NCBI GenBank assembly: GCA_944324675.1
Contig: CALUXE010000002.1
Location: 1 to 64,000, forward strand
From: an uncultured Elusimicrobiales bacterium
GTDB taxonomy: Bacteria > Elusimicrobiota > Elusimicrobia > Elusimicrobiales > Elusimicrobiaceae
DNA: 64,000 nt
Direction: 5' to 3'
A model generated the notes under the pieces. The model was not told the origin of the DNA and ran no database searches. It was given only the letters and a program-made list of their open reading frames with translations. The translations under genes and the position numbers were made by a program. Of the stretch, positions 38,383 to 45,312 are shown piece by piece. Position 1 is the first letter of the stretch. Each line of letters begins with the position of its first letter.

Positions 38383-38673
38383 ATGGCTTTGCATACCGAT
38401 TGCAAGAACAATACTCAAAAGACTATCCGCCTGCTTAAAACGGCGCGCGGCCAAATAGATGGAATAATAAATATGATAGAAAGCGACAGGGCTTGCGTCG
38501 ATATAAGTTCGCAGCTGTTGGCGACTCAGTCTATATTGAAAAAGGTGAATGTTGAGATACTTTCAAATCATCTTTCCCGCTGCGTAAAAGACTCCATAGA
38601 ACATGACAGCGAAAAAGTTAAAAGAGCGAAACTGGAAGAAGTCGTCGCCCTTTTAAACAAAATGCTTAAATAG
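38383..38673 (+). CDS. CsoR/RcnR-family metal-sensing repressor
   Basis: 96 residues, all-helical, with the family start TQKTIRLLKTARGQIDGIINMIE. The metal ligands Cys-x(25)-His-x3-Cys (ACVDIS ... NHLSRC) have exactly the spacing of the Cu(I) sensor CsoR; RcnR would have His at the last position. N-terminal His4 and Cys7 could extend the site, as in the nickel sensor InrS, and the neighbouring DmeF-like exporter favours Co/Ni, so the metal is open. The gene is convergent with that exporter, overlapping by 8 bases. Confidence 0.88.
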   Translation: MALHTDCKNNTQKTIRLLKTARGQIDGIINMIESDRACVDISSQLLATQSILKKVNVEILSNHLSRCVKDSIEHDSEKVKRAKLEEVVALLNKMLK

Positions 38674-39523
38674 TCTTTTCCACGTTTATCAAATCAAACT
38701 CGGCTTGAGCGGAGATCAGCGCTTTTATCTCTTCCGCGCTTTGCTTGGCGGAGCATTTAATCACGGCGGCGTATTTGCCTTGGCCCGTATTCCAAATATG
38801 CAGATATTCTATCTTCGCGCCCGCTTCTTTAAGGGTTGTGATGAGCTCTTCTTTAAGGGCGGGATCTTCATAGTCGGCCAATATTTTGCCCGTAGCTTTG
38901 ATGAGCCCTAACGCCCAAGAGCAAATCAGCGCGCCGCCCAGGAAGCCCACCAGAGAATCCAGGAAATTTAACCCGGCGTATTTGCCAAGTATCAGGGCAG
39001 CTATCGCTAAAAGCGAGGTTAAGGCGTCGGCCAAAATATGCAAGTACGCCGATTTGAAGTTGAAATCCTCGTGTTTGTGTGCGCCTTTTCTCACGTGCTG
39101 ATGTCCGTGCCTGTGGCTGTGGGCGTGGCCGCCCATTATAAAAGCGCATAAAGCGTTTACCGAAAGGCCGACTAGCGCGACCGAAATGGCTTCGTTAAAA
39201 TTGATTTGCAGGGGATTAAAAAGGCGCTCGGCGGATTCGTATAAAATCCAAACGCCGGATAAAGCCAAAAGTATCGCGCTGGCAAAGCCGGCCAAGGGGC
39301 TGAATTTGCCGCTGCCAAAGGCCAGCTTCTCGGAATATTCGTACTTGCGTATCATCATATAGGCAAAGAAAGTTATCGACAGCGCGAAAGCGTGCGTCCC
39401 CATATGCCAGCCGTCGGCCAAAAGCGCCATGGAATTGCTGAAATAGCCGAAAGTTATTTCCGCGCCCATGGTTATTAAAGTCAGTATTATTACTATTAAA
39501 GTTTTTCTTTCGTTCTTTGCCAT
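38666..39523 (-). CDS. dmeF: Cation diffusion facilitator, DmeF-like
   Basis: 285 residues, six helices. Helix 2 has the DmeF-type metal site LADGWHMGTHAFAL (Asp and His). Helix 5 has HILADALTS. The cytoplasmic loop between helices 4 and 5 is His-rich (HAHSHRHGHQH). A C-terminal cytoplasmic domain follows. DmeF proteins export Co(II)/Ni(II) by proton exchange and are often paired with a CsoR/RcnR-family repressor, as here. I start at ATG 39523 (AAGGGAGA upstream); the longer frame to 39574 runs into the operator. Confidence 0.88.
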   Translation of the reverse strand: MAKNERKTLIVIILTLITMGAEITFGYFSNSMALLADGWHMGTHAFALSITFFAYMMIRKYEYSEKLAFGSGKFSPLAGFASAILLALSGVWILYESAERLFNPLQINFNEAISVALVGLSVNALCAFIMGGHAHSHRHGHQHVRKGAHKHEDFNFKSAYLHILADALTSLLAIAALILGKYAGLNFLDSLVGFLGGALICSWALGLIKATGKILADYEDPALKEELITTLKEAGAKIEYLHIWNTGQGKYAAVIKCSAKQSAEEIKALISAQAEFDLINVEKTI

Positions 39524-39570
39524 ACTTTCTCCCTTACCGGATAAAGATCGGTGATATTCTTTATAGCCAT

Positions 39571-39622
39571 ACACCCCCCTGGGGTATAGTATTAGTATAG
39601 TTTATATGCCTTCTTTTGTCAA
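39571..39622 (-). promoter_or_regulatory. dmeF promoter with CsoR-type operator
   Basis: Minus strand: -35 TTGACA (39617-39622), 17-base spacer, -10 TATACT (39594-39599), then ATACCCC-N3-GGGGTGT (39572-39588) over the transcription start. The ATACCC...GGG core matches the operator in front of the csoR-type gene, so both promoters are likely under one repressor. Confidence 0.82.
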
Positions 39623-39648
39623 AGAGTTTTATTTGCTAAAATTTAGCA

Positions 39649-40134
39649 ATGTTTATAAGAAAAACCGAAGAAAAAGATTTGCCGGCTATAGAACTTATCT
39701 ACGCCTGCGCCCGCGCTTTTATGAGGCAAAGCGGCAACGGCGGGCAGTGGGGGGATAAATATCCCAAGCGCGAAAAACTGCTTGAGGATATCTCGCGCGG
39801 CAATTCTTATCTCTGCCAAGAAGGGAATGATATTTTGGCGGTATTTAGTTTCTGTCCTTCGCCCGATCCGACTTACGCCAAAATAGATAACGGCGCTTGG
39901 CTTAACGAGGAGCCTTACCGCGTTATTCATCGCCTGGCTTGCGGCAGAAGGCGAAGCGGCGCGGCCTCTTTTTGTTTGGAGTGGTGTTTTAAACAATGCC
40001 CCAATATCCGCATAGATACGCATAAAGACAACGCCCCGATGCTGGGTTTGATAAACAAATTCGGTTTTAAATATTGCGGGATTATTTACACCGACGACGG
40101 CAGCCCCAGGCTCGCCTTCCAAAAGAAAATATAA
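39649..40134 (+). CDS. GNAT-family N-acetyltransferase
   Basis: 161 residues. An N-terminal IRKTEEKDLPAIELIYACAR helix pair, a central strand GNDILAVFSF, and a C-terminal IRIDTHKDNAPMLGLINKFGFKYCGII match the GNAT fold. The acetyl-CoA loop (RLACGRRRSGAAS) is a modified Q/RxxGxG/A. The substrate is unknown. It is divergent from dmeF, whose -35 lies 27 bases from this start. Confidence 0.82.
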   Translation: MFIRKTEEKDLPAIELIYACARAFMRQSGNGGQWGDKYPKREKLLEDISRGNSYLCQEGNDILAVFSFCPSPDPTYAKIDNGAWLNEEPYRVIHRLACGRRRSGAASFCLEWCFKQCPNIRIDTHKDNAPMLGLINKFGFKYCGIIYTDDGSPRLAFQKKI

Positions 40135-40166
40135 TTTCGCGCTTATATATTCTTTGTATTTAAATA

Positions 40167-40196
40167 AAACCCCCGCTTTTGGCGGGGGCTTTTTGG
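40167..40196 (+). terminator. Terminator after the acetyltransferase
   Basis: Stem CCCCCGC/GCGGGGG (40170-40176, 40182-40188) followed by CTTTTT; A-rich on the other side, so possibly bidirectional. Confidence 0.85.
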
Positions 40197-40217
40197 AAGA
40201 TTTGTCTTAAAAAATAG

Positions 40218-40823
40218 TTATTTTATTTCTATGGTTTTAAGCGCGGTATCTATTTTCGCGGCCAAATTGTCGTTAATTTCTTTTGCGGCCTTTAATATGG
40301 CGTCCTTCTCTTCTTGTGAGAGATCTTCCGTGAGTTCCTGTTCGGCAAAGAAAGTTTGGAATATGATTTCCCAAGATTGGCGATTGTCGTGGCAGGACAA
40401 CATTACGACTTTCTTTTGGTTTTCTCTTTCGGTAAATACGCTCTTTCTGCAGGACTTGCCGCTTATGGCCAGGTCTTCAATATCGTCATAAAGGACGTCC
40501 TGTAAACCGAAGGGCGGGCGATTCTCAAAGAAATTGGTGTCCATTTTGGTATAGGCGTAAGAGAAACTTATCGGCGGATAATTCTCAAAGTTGTCGTACA
40601 TATAGGTTTGTACTTCGGTTATGGAAGGGTCTTCGTTTTGGTAAAAAAGCAGATTTTCTTCGGAATCCACCTTTATTTCCCTTAAAGAGCCAAAATCCTC
40701 TTGCGAGAGTGTGATTTTTAATCCTCCCTTAAGGGAGTAGGTTTTGTCTGCGGCTTTATCCGAACAAGCCTGAATTAAAAAAACGAATGAAAGAAGCAAC
40801 ATCGTTTTTAACATTATTTTCAT
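40218..40823 (-). CDS. Hypothetical lipoprotein (201 aa)
   Basis: Signal peptide with lipobox LIQAC, so lipid-anchored at Cys20. The mature part is acidic, contains two Cys (KSCRKS, LSCHDN) and ends in a helical, Lys/Ala-rich segment. No family recognised. Composition and terminator style match the chromosome, so I take it as the last core gene before the island. Confidence 0.7.
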   Translation of the reverse strand: MKIMLKTMLLLSFVFLIQACSDKAADKTYSLKGGLKITLSQEDFGSLREIKVDSEENLLFYQNEDPSITEVQTYMYDNFENYPPISFSYAYTKMDTNFFENRPPFGLQDVLYDDIEDLAISGKSCRKSVFTERENQKKVVMLSCHDNRQSWEIIFQTFFAEQELTEDLSQEEKDAILKAAKEINDNLAAKIDTALKTIEIK

Positions 40824-40927
40824 ATATTATCCTTACCCTAACGGGGTTTTTTGATATATCAATTTTTATATTATCAAAAGCGAATTGCTAAGGCAATAGA
40901 AGCGGTATAATGTCACCGCTAAAAACA

Positions 40928-40950
40928 AAACCCCGCTTAAAGCGGGGTTT
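40928..40950 (-). terminator. Minus-strand terminator at the left edge of the island
   Basis: Stem AAACCCCGCT/AGCGGGGTTT (40928-40937, 40941-40950), loop TAA; on the minus strand it continues TGTTTTT. It could end transcription coming from the AbiE operon. Confidence 0.75.
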
Positions 40951-40999
40951 AAATGGCGGAGTGTGTAGTTTTGCTAGCACTATGCTGATATTTTTTATC

Positions 41000-41230
41000 A
41001 AACAGGCAGAAATTAATAGCTTTTTCTTTCCAAAGCGGCAATAAAGCGGCTAAAAGTGTCACTCTTTTTGTTTTTCCAAAGCGGTAATGAAACGGTAAAA
41101 ACTGACGCTTTTTCAAAGCGGTGACAAAGCGGCGAGAATTGATACTTTGCAAAGCGACGATAAAGCGAGGAAAAATGTTTTCAAACAGGCGAGAATTTAC
41201 GTTTTTATTCCCTGTCAAACAGGGAAAATA
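41000..41230. repeat. Degenerate short tandem repeats (CAAAGCGG-type)
   Basis: Six or seven imperfect units of about 32-46 bases begin with YCAAAGCGG or TCAAACAGG, often with a second AAAGCGG 8-9 bases on, and end in a T-rich run (units start near 40998, 41030, 41076, 41113, 41149, 41181 and 41214). Unit lengths vary, so this is not a CRISPR. A minus-strand open frame (41218-40949) with a TTG start runs over it but has no ribosome binding site and looks like a by-product. The rest of 40951-41350 shows no gene. Confidence 0.6.
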
Positions 41231-41350
41231 CAGGGAAATTATAGAAATACACTTATAATTTAAGTGTTTTTTATAAATCTGCCCAATACAAATACCCCAA
41301 ATTCCCTAAAAATCAAAACAGGGAAAACCTTTATTTTTTAAGGGAATTTA

Positions 41351-42241
41351 TTACAAAATGTCCTTTAAAATTCCCAAAGCACTCTCAAAAGACAACGCAT
41401 TAGTATCGTAGCACATATTTTGAACAAACGACTGATAGGCCTTCTTATACTTTGGCTCCGATGCTAATGTTTGGTGTATTTGTTGTATTGCATGAGGTAA
41501 AGGTTCAAAATGGTACTGGTGTTCCCTCTTTAACCGGTCAGATTGATAGCTTTTCTGTAATAAATCTTTGAACTGGAGCTGATTGGCAATTAGTAGTTCC
41601 TTCAAAGCGGCCAAGTCGTATAAGTGGCGCAGTAATGTAGGGTCAAAATCCTGTTTGCTGTATAGGGTACGCCATAACAGAGCACTTAGCTTTTCAGCCG
41701 CTGTTTCAATAGGACTAATACAAACTATATTAAAAACCCCATTAGCATTGTGTAAAAAAAGGTCTGCTAAACTCTGTACGGGCTTAATCTGAGTTTCTAG
41801 GGTTACAGGGCGAAAAATCAATTCTACTTTGATATGAGGTCTTAAAGACTGGTCTTGTTCAAATATGTGTGGATAGGTTAATGTTAAAATAGCACGGTGA
41901 CTCTGGTCTTCTTTCTTGACGGTAACATCTTTAAACAGTTGTCTTTTGGTAAGCGTGTCTATAATTTGAGCCACATATTTACGTCTTGCATGACGGGATT
42001 CAATTTCAGTACCTTGAACCCTAAAATCTAAATCTTCCGAAAACCGTTTAATCAGTCCATACGCTTTTGATAAACACGTACCTCCCGAAAATACGCATGT
42101 AAAAGCCGAGGTATTTAACTCTTGTAATATCCGTAATGCTTGCGTGGCATACCAATCTTTTTCCAAAAAAGCAGGACTGATGGATACTTCCTCAGCTAAT
42201 TCTTGTAATACTTCGGCGGATAAGGGGTTAAATTCTTTCAT
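41351..42241 (-). CDS. abiEii: AbiEii-family nucleotidyltransferase toxin
   Basis: 296 residues. The nucleotidyltransferase signature is FSGGTCLSKAYGLIKRFSEDLDFRV (GG-T and the SEDLD metal pair); further family segments are HIKVELIF and SPIETAAEKLSALLWR. AbiEii toxins (type IV toxin-antitoxin, related to MenT) transfer nucleotides to RNA and stop growth, often on phage infection. The start overlaps the antitoxin gene by 14 bases, so production is coupled. Confidence 0.9.
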   Translation of the reverse strand: MKEFNPLSAEVLQELAEEVSISPAFLEKDWYATQALRILQELNTSAFTCVFSGGTCLSKAYGLIKRFSEDLDFRVQGTEIESRHARRKYVAQIIDTLTKRQLFKDVTVKKEDQSHRAILTLTYPHIFEQDQSLRPHIKVELIFRPVTLETQIKPVQSLADLFLHNANGVFNIVCISPIETAAEKLSALLWRTLYSKQDFDPTLLRHLYDLAALKELLIANQLQFKDLLQKSYQSDRLKREHQYHFEPLPHAIQQIHQTLASEPKYKKAYQSFVQNMCYDTNALSFESALGILKDIL

Positions 42242-42641
42242 AAGTGAGTTTTGTGCCTCTAAAACTGATAGTACGGCTCATGCGCTTATTTACGCCTACA
42301 ACGCGTCCTGTGGGTACTTGCGTACTAATACCGTTATTATAATCTTTTTCGGCCTGTGTAAGGAAGATTTTAATGCCTAATTTCTGTAATGCCTGTCTTC
42401 CTGCTTGGATGATACCGCCACTAACTACATAATCATTCGTAAGCGCGGATAATTTGGCCTTAGCATACGCCCCTTTCCCAATACGGATAAGCACTTTATC
42501 GGCTACTAATTTACGTAAGGCGCGTAAAATCTGGTCATTATCTGTACAGTAAGTATAAAAGTCGGCCAGTACGAACGCGGTATCTTTAGAGCGTTGTACT
42601 TTCTTATAGATTTTTAAGATTAAACTCTTTCTTCTGTACAT
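42228..42641 (-). CDS. abiEi: AbiEi-type antitoxin and repressor (DUF6088-like)
   Basis: 137 residues. An N-terminal winged-helix part (TAFVLADFYTYCTDNDQILRA, LVADKVLIRIGKGAYAKAK) is followed by a small C-terminal domain with the conserved STQVPTGRVVGVNKR and ISFRGTKLTYER. AbiEi proteins bind inverted repeats in their own promoter and, by an indirect route, counter AbiEii. A matching palindrome lies on the promoter just upstream. Confidence 0.88.
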   Translation of the reverse strand: MYRRKSLILKIYKKVQRSKDTAFVLADFYTYCTDNDQILRALRKLVADKVLIRIGKGAYAKAKLSALTNDYVVSGGIIQAGRQALQKLGIKIFLTQAEKDYNNGISTQVPTGRVVGVNKRMSRTISFRGTKLTYERI

Positions 42642-42672
42642 ATATTTATCCTAAAATGCAAAAACACGACAC

Positions 42673-42716
42673 TTATACTATACAGATAGTATAAATATTA
42701 GAGGCAAAAAAGTCAA
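42673..42716 (-). promoter_or_regulatory. abiE promoter and operator
   Basis: Minus strand: -35 TTGACT (42711-42716), 17-base spacer, -10 TATACT (42688-42693). A perfect 9-4-9 inverted repeat, TTATACTAT-ACAG-ATAGTATAA (42673-42694), covers the -10 and start site. This is the position expected for AbiEi autorepression. Confidence 0.85.
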
Positions 42717-42747
42717 GTGTAAAAAGAAGCAAAGGTGGTTTTTATAT

Positions 42748-42787
42748 CGTGACGGGATGCTGTCGCGCGGATTTATTATTCTATATG
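42748..42787 (+). promoter_or_regulatory. Island inverted repeat, copy 1, with promoter
   Basis: CGTGACG-GGATGC-TGTCGCG (42748-42767). Its right half supplies CTGTCG (42760-42765) as a -35-like box, 16 bases before TATATG (42782-42787). It stands before the decayed zinc-ribbon gene at 42818 and is nearly identical to the copy at 44745. Confidence 0.65.
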
Positions 42788-42817
42788 TGCAGTACAAATT
42801 ATATATAGGAGAAATAT

Positions 42818-43129
42818 ATGCCGGAAACCAAATATGAATGCAATACATGTTGGCAGTTGTTTATTAACGCCACTCCTTTTCACCAAATAAGTTGTCCAGC
42901 TTGAGGTGGCTGATATTTCGCAAGTGGTAGCTATGATTATGTCCAGTATTCATGGTGTCTGAATTCTCAAAGGCCGCTATCGTAAGGTGTTTTTAAAATA
43001 TACTCGTCTATTTTAAATTTTTATGATTCCTATCAAAAAGCCAACGTGTCGCAACTTGCTCAAAAAGTCTCCGCGCAAAGTGATTTTAAGGTCCGACAAG
43101 ATATTCGCCAACATCAAAATTTGATATAG
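42818..43129 (+). pseudogene. Zinc-ribbon protein gene with three in-frame stop codons
   Basis: With a good ribosome binding site (TAGGAG) the frame starts MPETKYECNTCWQLF, clearly a paralogue of the intact zinc ribbon at 44815. The fourth Cys codon of the ribbon is TGA (42902-42904). The same frame stays protein-like for 103 codons to a TAG at 43127, interrupted only by TGA at 42911 and TAA at 42983 (later segments: SGSYDYVQYSWC, YQKANVSQLAQKVSAQSDF). So it is a recently disabled longer gene, or one with stop-codon read-through. Only 28 residues are made without read-through. Confidence 0.7.
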
Positions 43130-43177
43130 TTAAATTATAAATTTTCCTAATGTTGCATATGAATTTTAACTATCAAA
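43120..43177 (+). repeat. Inverted repeat before the 406-aa coiled-coil gene
   Basis: TTTGATATAGTTAAATT (43120-43136) and AATTTTAACTATCAAA (43162-43177) pair over about 15 positions with one two-base bulge, enclosing about 25 A/T-rich bases. It sits in the leader or promoter of the gene at 43211 and could be an operator or leader hairpin. Confidence 0.45.
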
Positions 43178-43210
43178 ACTTCCACTTAACTAAAAAGGAA
43201 TAAGAAAAAT

Positions 43211-44431
43211 ATGAATGAATTTGGATTACCCAAAGAACAAATAGAAGAAATCCTAAATTTAATTATTGAAAGGGGCCGATTTTCGTATGATTTACTAAAA
43301 GCTCATTTCGGCTCTTCGGTATATGCAGTGACAATATTAAGTTTTCTAGAAACCAACCGTTTTATTACCAAACCTTATGGTGCTGAACGTTGGGAAATCA
43401 ATTTTCCTAAAATAAAAAGATATTTAGCCACTATTAATTCATATAGCAATAGTAAAACAGAAAAAATAGAATTACCAACAACAATAAAAAAGGGTGGCCT
43501 AAAAAACATCCTTAATAAATTATATTTGGCCGATGCTAACTTTAATATTTTAAGTATACTGACCGCAGACTTGACAATTAGTGAAATTGATGAAAGTTTG
43601 GAACTTATTCAAATTGCAAAAACAAATTATAAAAATTTTATAAACCAGAGACAAAACTTATTAGAAAGGTTTTCAAGTTTAAACAAGAAAATAACCAAAG
43701 TAGAAAACAAAATAAATATTCAAAACCAAGCTATTGATTCCAAAGGCTCACCGCTAACCAGCACTCTAACATTTTTTGTTATTCTTATCTTTTGTGGGAT
43801 AGGAGCCTTTTTGTATGGAATACCAACGCCAGTAGTTTTAGGGGTAATGCTGTGCATTATCGTAATAGGGCTCTTTTTTCTACTACCACTAGGTAAACAA
43901 AAAAAATTAGAACTCAAAAGATTACAAGAGGAAAATTTATGTCTAAAAAACGATTTGCAAACATTAGAAGATGAGCAAGAAAATCTCAATGAGGAAGAGA
44001 ACAAAATTGCTATCGCGTGTGGATTAGATGAAGGGGCCACCCCTGAATTAGTAAACGTTAGCAATGCAAGACTACTTGAACTGGAAAATATCCTTCAAAA
44101 AATGAAAAATATTTTAATAACAACCCCTAGAAATTCTAGTGAACAAATTCTAGCATTAGAACAATTATTATATTTAGTCAATAAGAAATATATTGAAGAA
44201 AAAATGCTATCTGAGCAACAAAAAGCAACTACTTATGCTAAAGAACAAGCCGATTATGCTAGACAACAGGCGGACAGCGCACAAGAACAAGTGCAAGCTA
44301 TAAAAGATTTAGAAACGGCCATCAATATCCAAACAGATATGCAATATTGGCAAGGACAAGAACACGGACAAAGCGCGGCTGATTTAGCGCATATTGCTAG
44401 TTTAAAACATTGGTATAATAAACACAAATAA
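43211..44431 (+). CDS. Hypothetical membrane protein: FtsK-gamma-like winged helix plus coiled coils
   Basis: 406 residues, Lys/Asn-rich and AT-rich unlike the core genes. Residues 5-65 (LPKEQIEEILNLIIERGRFS, YDLLKAHFG) look like the winged-helix gamma domain of FtsK/SpoIIIE. A coiled coil follows (about 130-180), then two adjacent membrane helices near residues 188-232, a second coiled coil (about 235-280) and a C-terminal heptad stretch rich in AEQAD-type units. It could be a membrane-tethered DNA-binding or sensor protein. No known family is assigned. Confidence 0.65.
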   Translation: MNEFGLPKEQIEEILNLIIERGRFSYDLLKAHFGSSVYAVTILSFLETNRFITKPYGAERWEINFPKIKRYLATINSYSNSKTEKIELPTTIKKGGLKNILNKLYLADANFNILSILTADLTISEIDESLELIQIAKTNYKNFINQRQNLLERFSSLNKKITKVENKINIQNQAIDSKGSPLTSTLTFFVILIFCGIGAFLYGIPTPVVLGVMLCIIVIGLFFLLPLGKQKKLELKRLQEENLCLKNDLQTLEDEQENLNEEENKIAIACGLDEGATPELVNVSNARLLELENILQKMKNILITTPRNSSEQILALEQLLYLVNKKYIEEKMLSEQQKATTYAKEQADYARQQADSAQEQVQAIKDLETAINIQTDMQYWQGQEHGQSAADLAHIASLKHWYNKHK

Positions 44432-44501
44432 ACAATACTTGAATAATTAACCGCATATTTATGTCCCATTTTGATTGCTACGGTGACGAAATACACCACT
44501 T

Positions 44502-44521
44502 GGCGACACAATGTTTTATTG
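44502..44521 (+). promoter_or_regulatory. Possible decayed copy of the island inverted repeat
   Basis: GGCGACA-CAATGT matches the left arm and spacer of the island repeat, but the right arm (TTTATTG) is lost. The next 100 bases hold no gene. It may mark a former transcription unit. Confidence 0.3.
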
Positions 44522-44618
44522 ACAAATTAAGCGAGGGCATCTAGTCTTTTATAAAACCCAACAAAAAACTGCCGTTTCTAGTAAAACCGTTACATTATCT
44601 GAAATTCTGCCACATTCA

Positions 44619-44645
44619 ATAAAAACCCGCCGTTAGGCGGGTAAT
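44619..44645. terminator. Stem-loop between the coiled-coil gene and the zinc-ribbon operon
   Basis: 7-bp stem ACCCGCC/GGCGGGT with loop GTTA (44625-44642). The minus strand continues TTTTTATTG; the plus strand is only moderately T-rich. The rest of 44432-44744 has no gene. Confidence 0.6.
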
Positions 44646-44744
44646 TGTTATTGTTTTACCTTGTTATTAGGGGAAGTTGGCTTATATATACTTTGCAGGG
44701 GTAGTTATTACTGTGTATATTCTATTCCCCTTGTTTTTTTGCAC

Positions 44745-44784
44745 TGCGACGGGATGCTGTCGCGCGGGTTTGTTATCCTATATC
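44745..44784 (+). promoter_or_regulatory. Island inverted repeat, copy 2, with promoter
   Basis: TGCGACG-GGATGC-TGTCGCG (44745-44764). The right arm gives CTGTCG at 44757-44762; 16 bases later is TATATC (44779-44784). It controls the operon 44815-47841 (zinc ribbon, 102-aa protein, DUF2779 protein, HTH-TPR protein). Confidence 0.72.
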
Positions 44785-44814
44785 TGCAGTACAAATTATG
44801 TATAGGAGAACTAT

Positions 44815-44928
44815 ATGGCTGAACAAAAATATGAATGCAGCAAATGCCGTCAGATGTTTACCTTCACTTTCCCGCCTGCTGGGATGAAATGCCCGTCTTG
44901 CGGTGGACCGCTCTACCGCAGAGGGTAA
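44815..44928 (+). CDS. Small zinc-ribbon protein (37 aa)
   Basis: A complete 37-residue gene with TAGGAG eight bases upstream. Two CxxC pairs (YECSKC near residues 6-11 and MKCPSC near 24-29) form one zinc ribbon, and the protein ends LYRRG. It is like the small regulatory FmdB-type ribbons but shorter. It is the first gene of its operon and the intact paralogue of the pseudogene at 42818. An overlapping, differently phased frame begins inside it and is not the real start of the next gene. Confidence 0.75.
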   Translation: MAEQKYECSKCRQMFTFTFPPAGMKCPSCGGPLYRRG

Positions 44929-44936
44929 TGAAATAT

Positions 44937-44962
44937 GCCCCGGTCATCACGGTGGCCGGGGC
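44937..44962 (+). other. Strong RNA hairpin directly before a ribosome binding site
   Basis: GCCCCGGTCA pairs with TGGCCGGGGC (44937-44946, 44953-44962; ten pairs, one G-T), loop TCACGG. The next gene's AGGAGG starts two bases later. No T-run follows, so it is not a terminator. It may set the ratio between the zinc-ribbon protein and the downstream genes or mark an RNA-processing site. Confidence 0.6.
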
Positions 44963-44975
44963 TAGGAGGAATAAT

Positions 44976-45284
44976 ATGGAATTTGAATCAATTAAAGGCA
45001 ATATGCAGCGTTTTTTGGACCTTATGCATGCGCATGGAGGGCCGGATGGTATGATTAAACACGGCATCACTTGGGAAAAAGTGGCGTGGGGTAGCACCTA
45101 TGACAGTAATTTTGTCTACGTTTATTTTGAAATTAAACAACAAATAGATGAAAAGGGCGAGTTGCATTTGTTTGCAAAAAAAGGCGACGAATTACTAGAA
45201 CGCACGAAGCGGGATTTGGCCTACTCGTGCGATCTATACGACAAAGACGGCAAACTCCTTAACATTATGTTTTGGGGGTTTTGA
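44976..45284 (+). CDS. Hypothetical protein (102 aa)
   Basis: No family recognised. Acidic, soluble-looking, mixed alpha/beta, with SNFVYVYFEIKQQIDEKGELHLF and a hydrophobic C-terminus MFWGF. ATG 44976 has a perfect AGGAGG; the frame is open upstream but only across the zinc-ribbon gene in another phase. It lies between the zinc ribbon and the DUF2779 gene in one operon. Confidence 0.65.
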   Translation: MEFESIKGNMQRFLDLMHAHGGPDGMIKHGITWEKVAWGSTYDSNFVYVYFEIKQQIDEKGELHLFAKKGDELLERTKRDLAYSCDLYDKDGKLLNIMFWGF

Positions 45285-45312
45285 TGTGCTATCATACAAG
45301 TAAGAGGTGCGT

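Noticed and set aside
40949-41218. 89-residue minus-strand frame over the CAAAGCGG repeat field
   Set aside because: TTG start, no ribosome binding site, and its sequence is a direct result of the repeats; a terminator overlaps its stop.
40998-41230. CRISPR array
   Set aside because: Units vary in length and sequence, there are no constant repeats separated by unique spacers of even size, and no cas genes are present.
40900-41350. attL as a direct repeat of the tRNA-Asp 3' end
   Set aside because: I compared the tRNA-Asp 3' segment by eye and found no copy; an exact alignment search would be decisive.
42902-42904. Selenocysteine codon at the fourth Cys of the zinc ribbon
   Set aside because: A second TGA and a TAA follow in the same frame and no SECIS-like hairpin stands out; mutation is simpler.
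44835-45284. 149-residue version of the protein starting inside the zinc-ribbon gene
   Set aside because: Its first 47 residues are the zinc-ribbon gene read in another phase; AGGAGG and ATG 44976 mark the real start.
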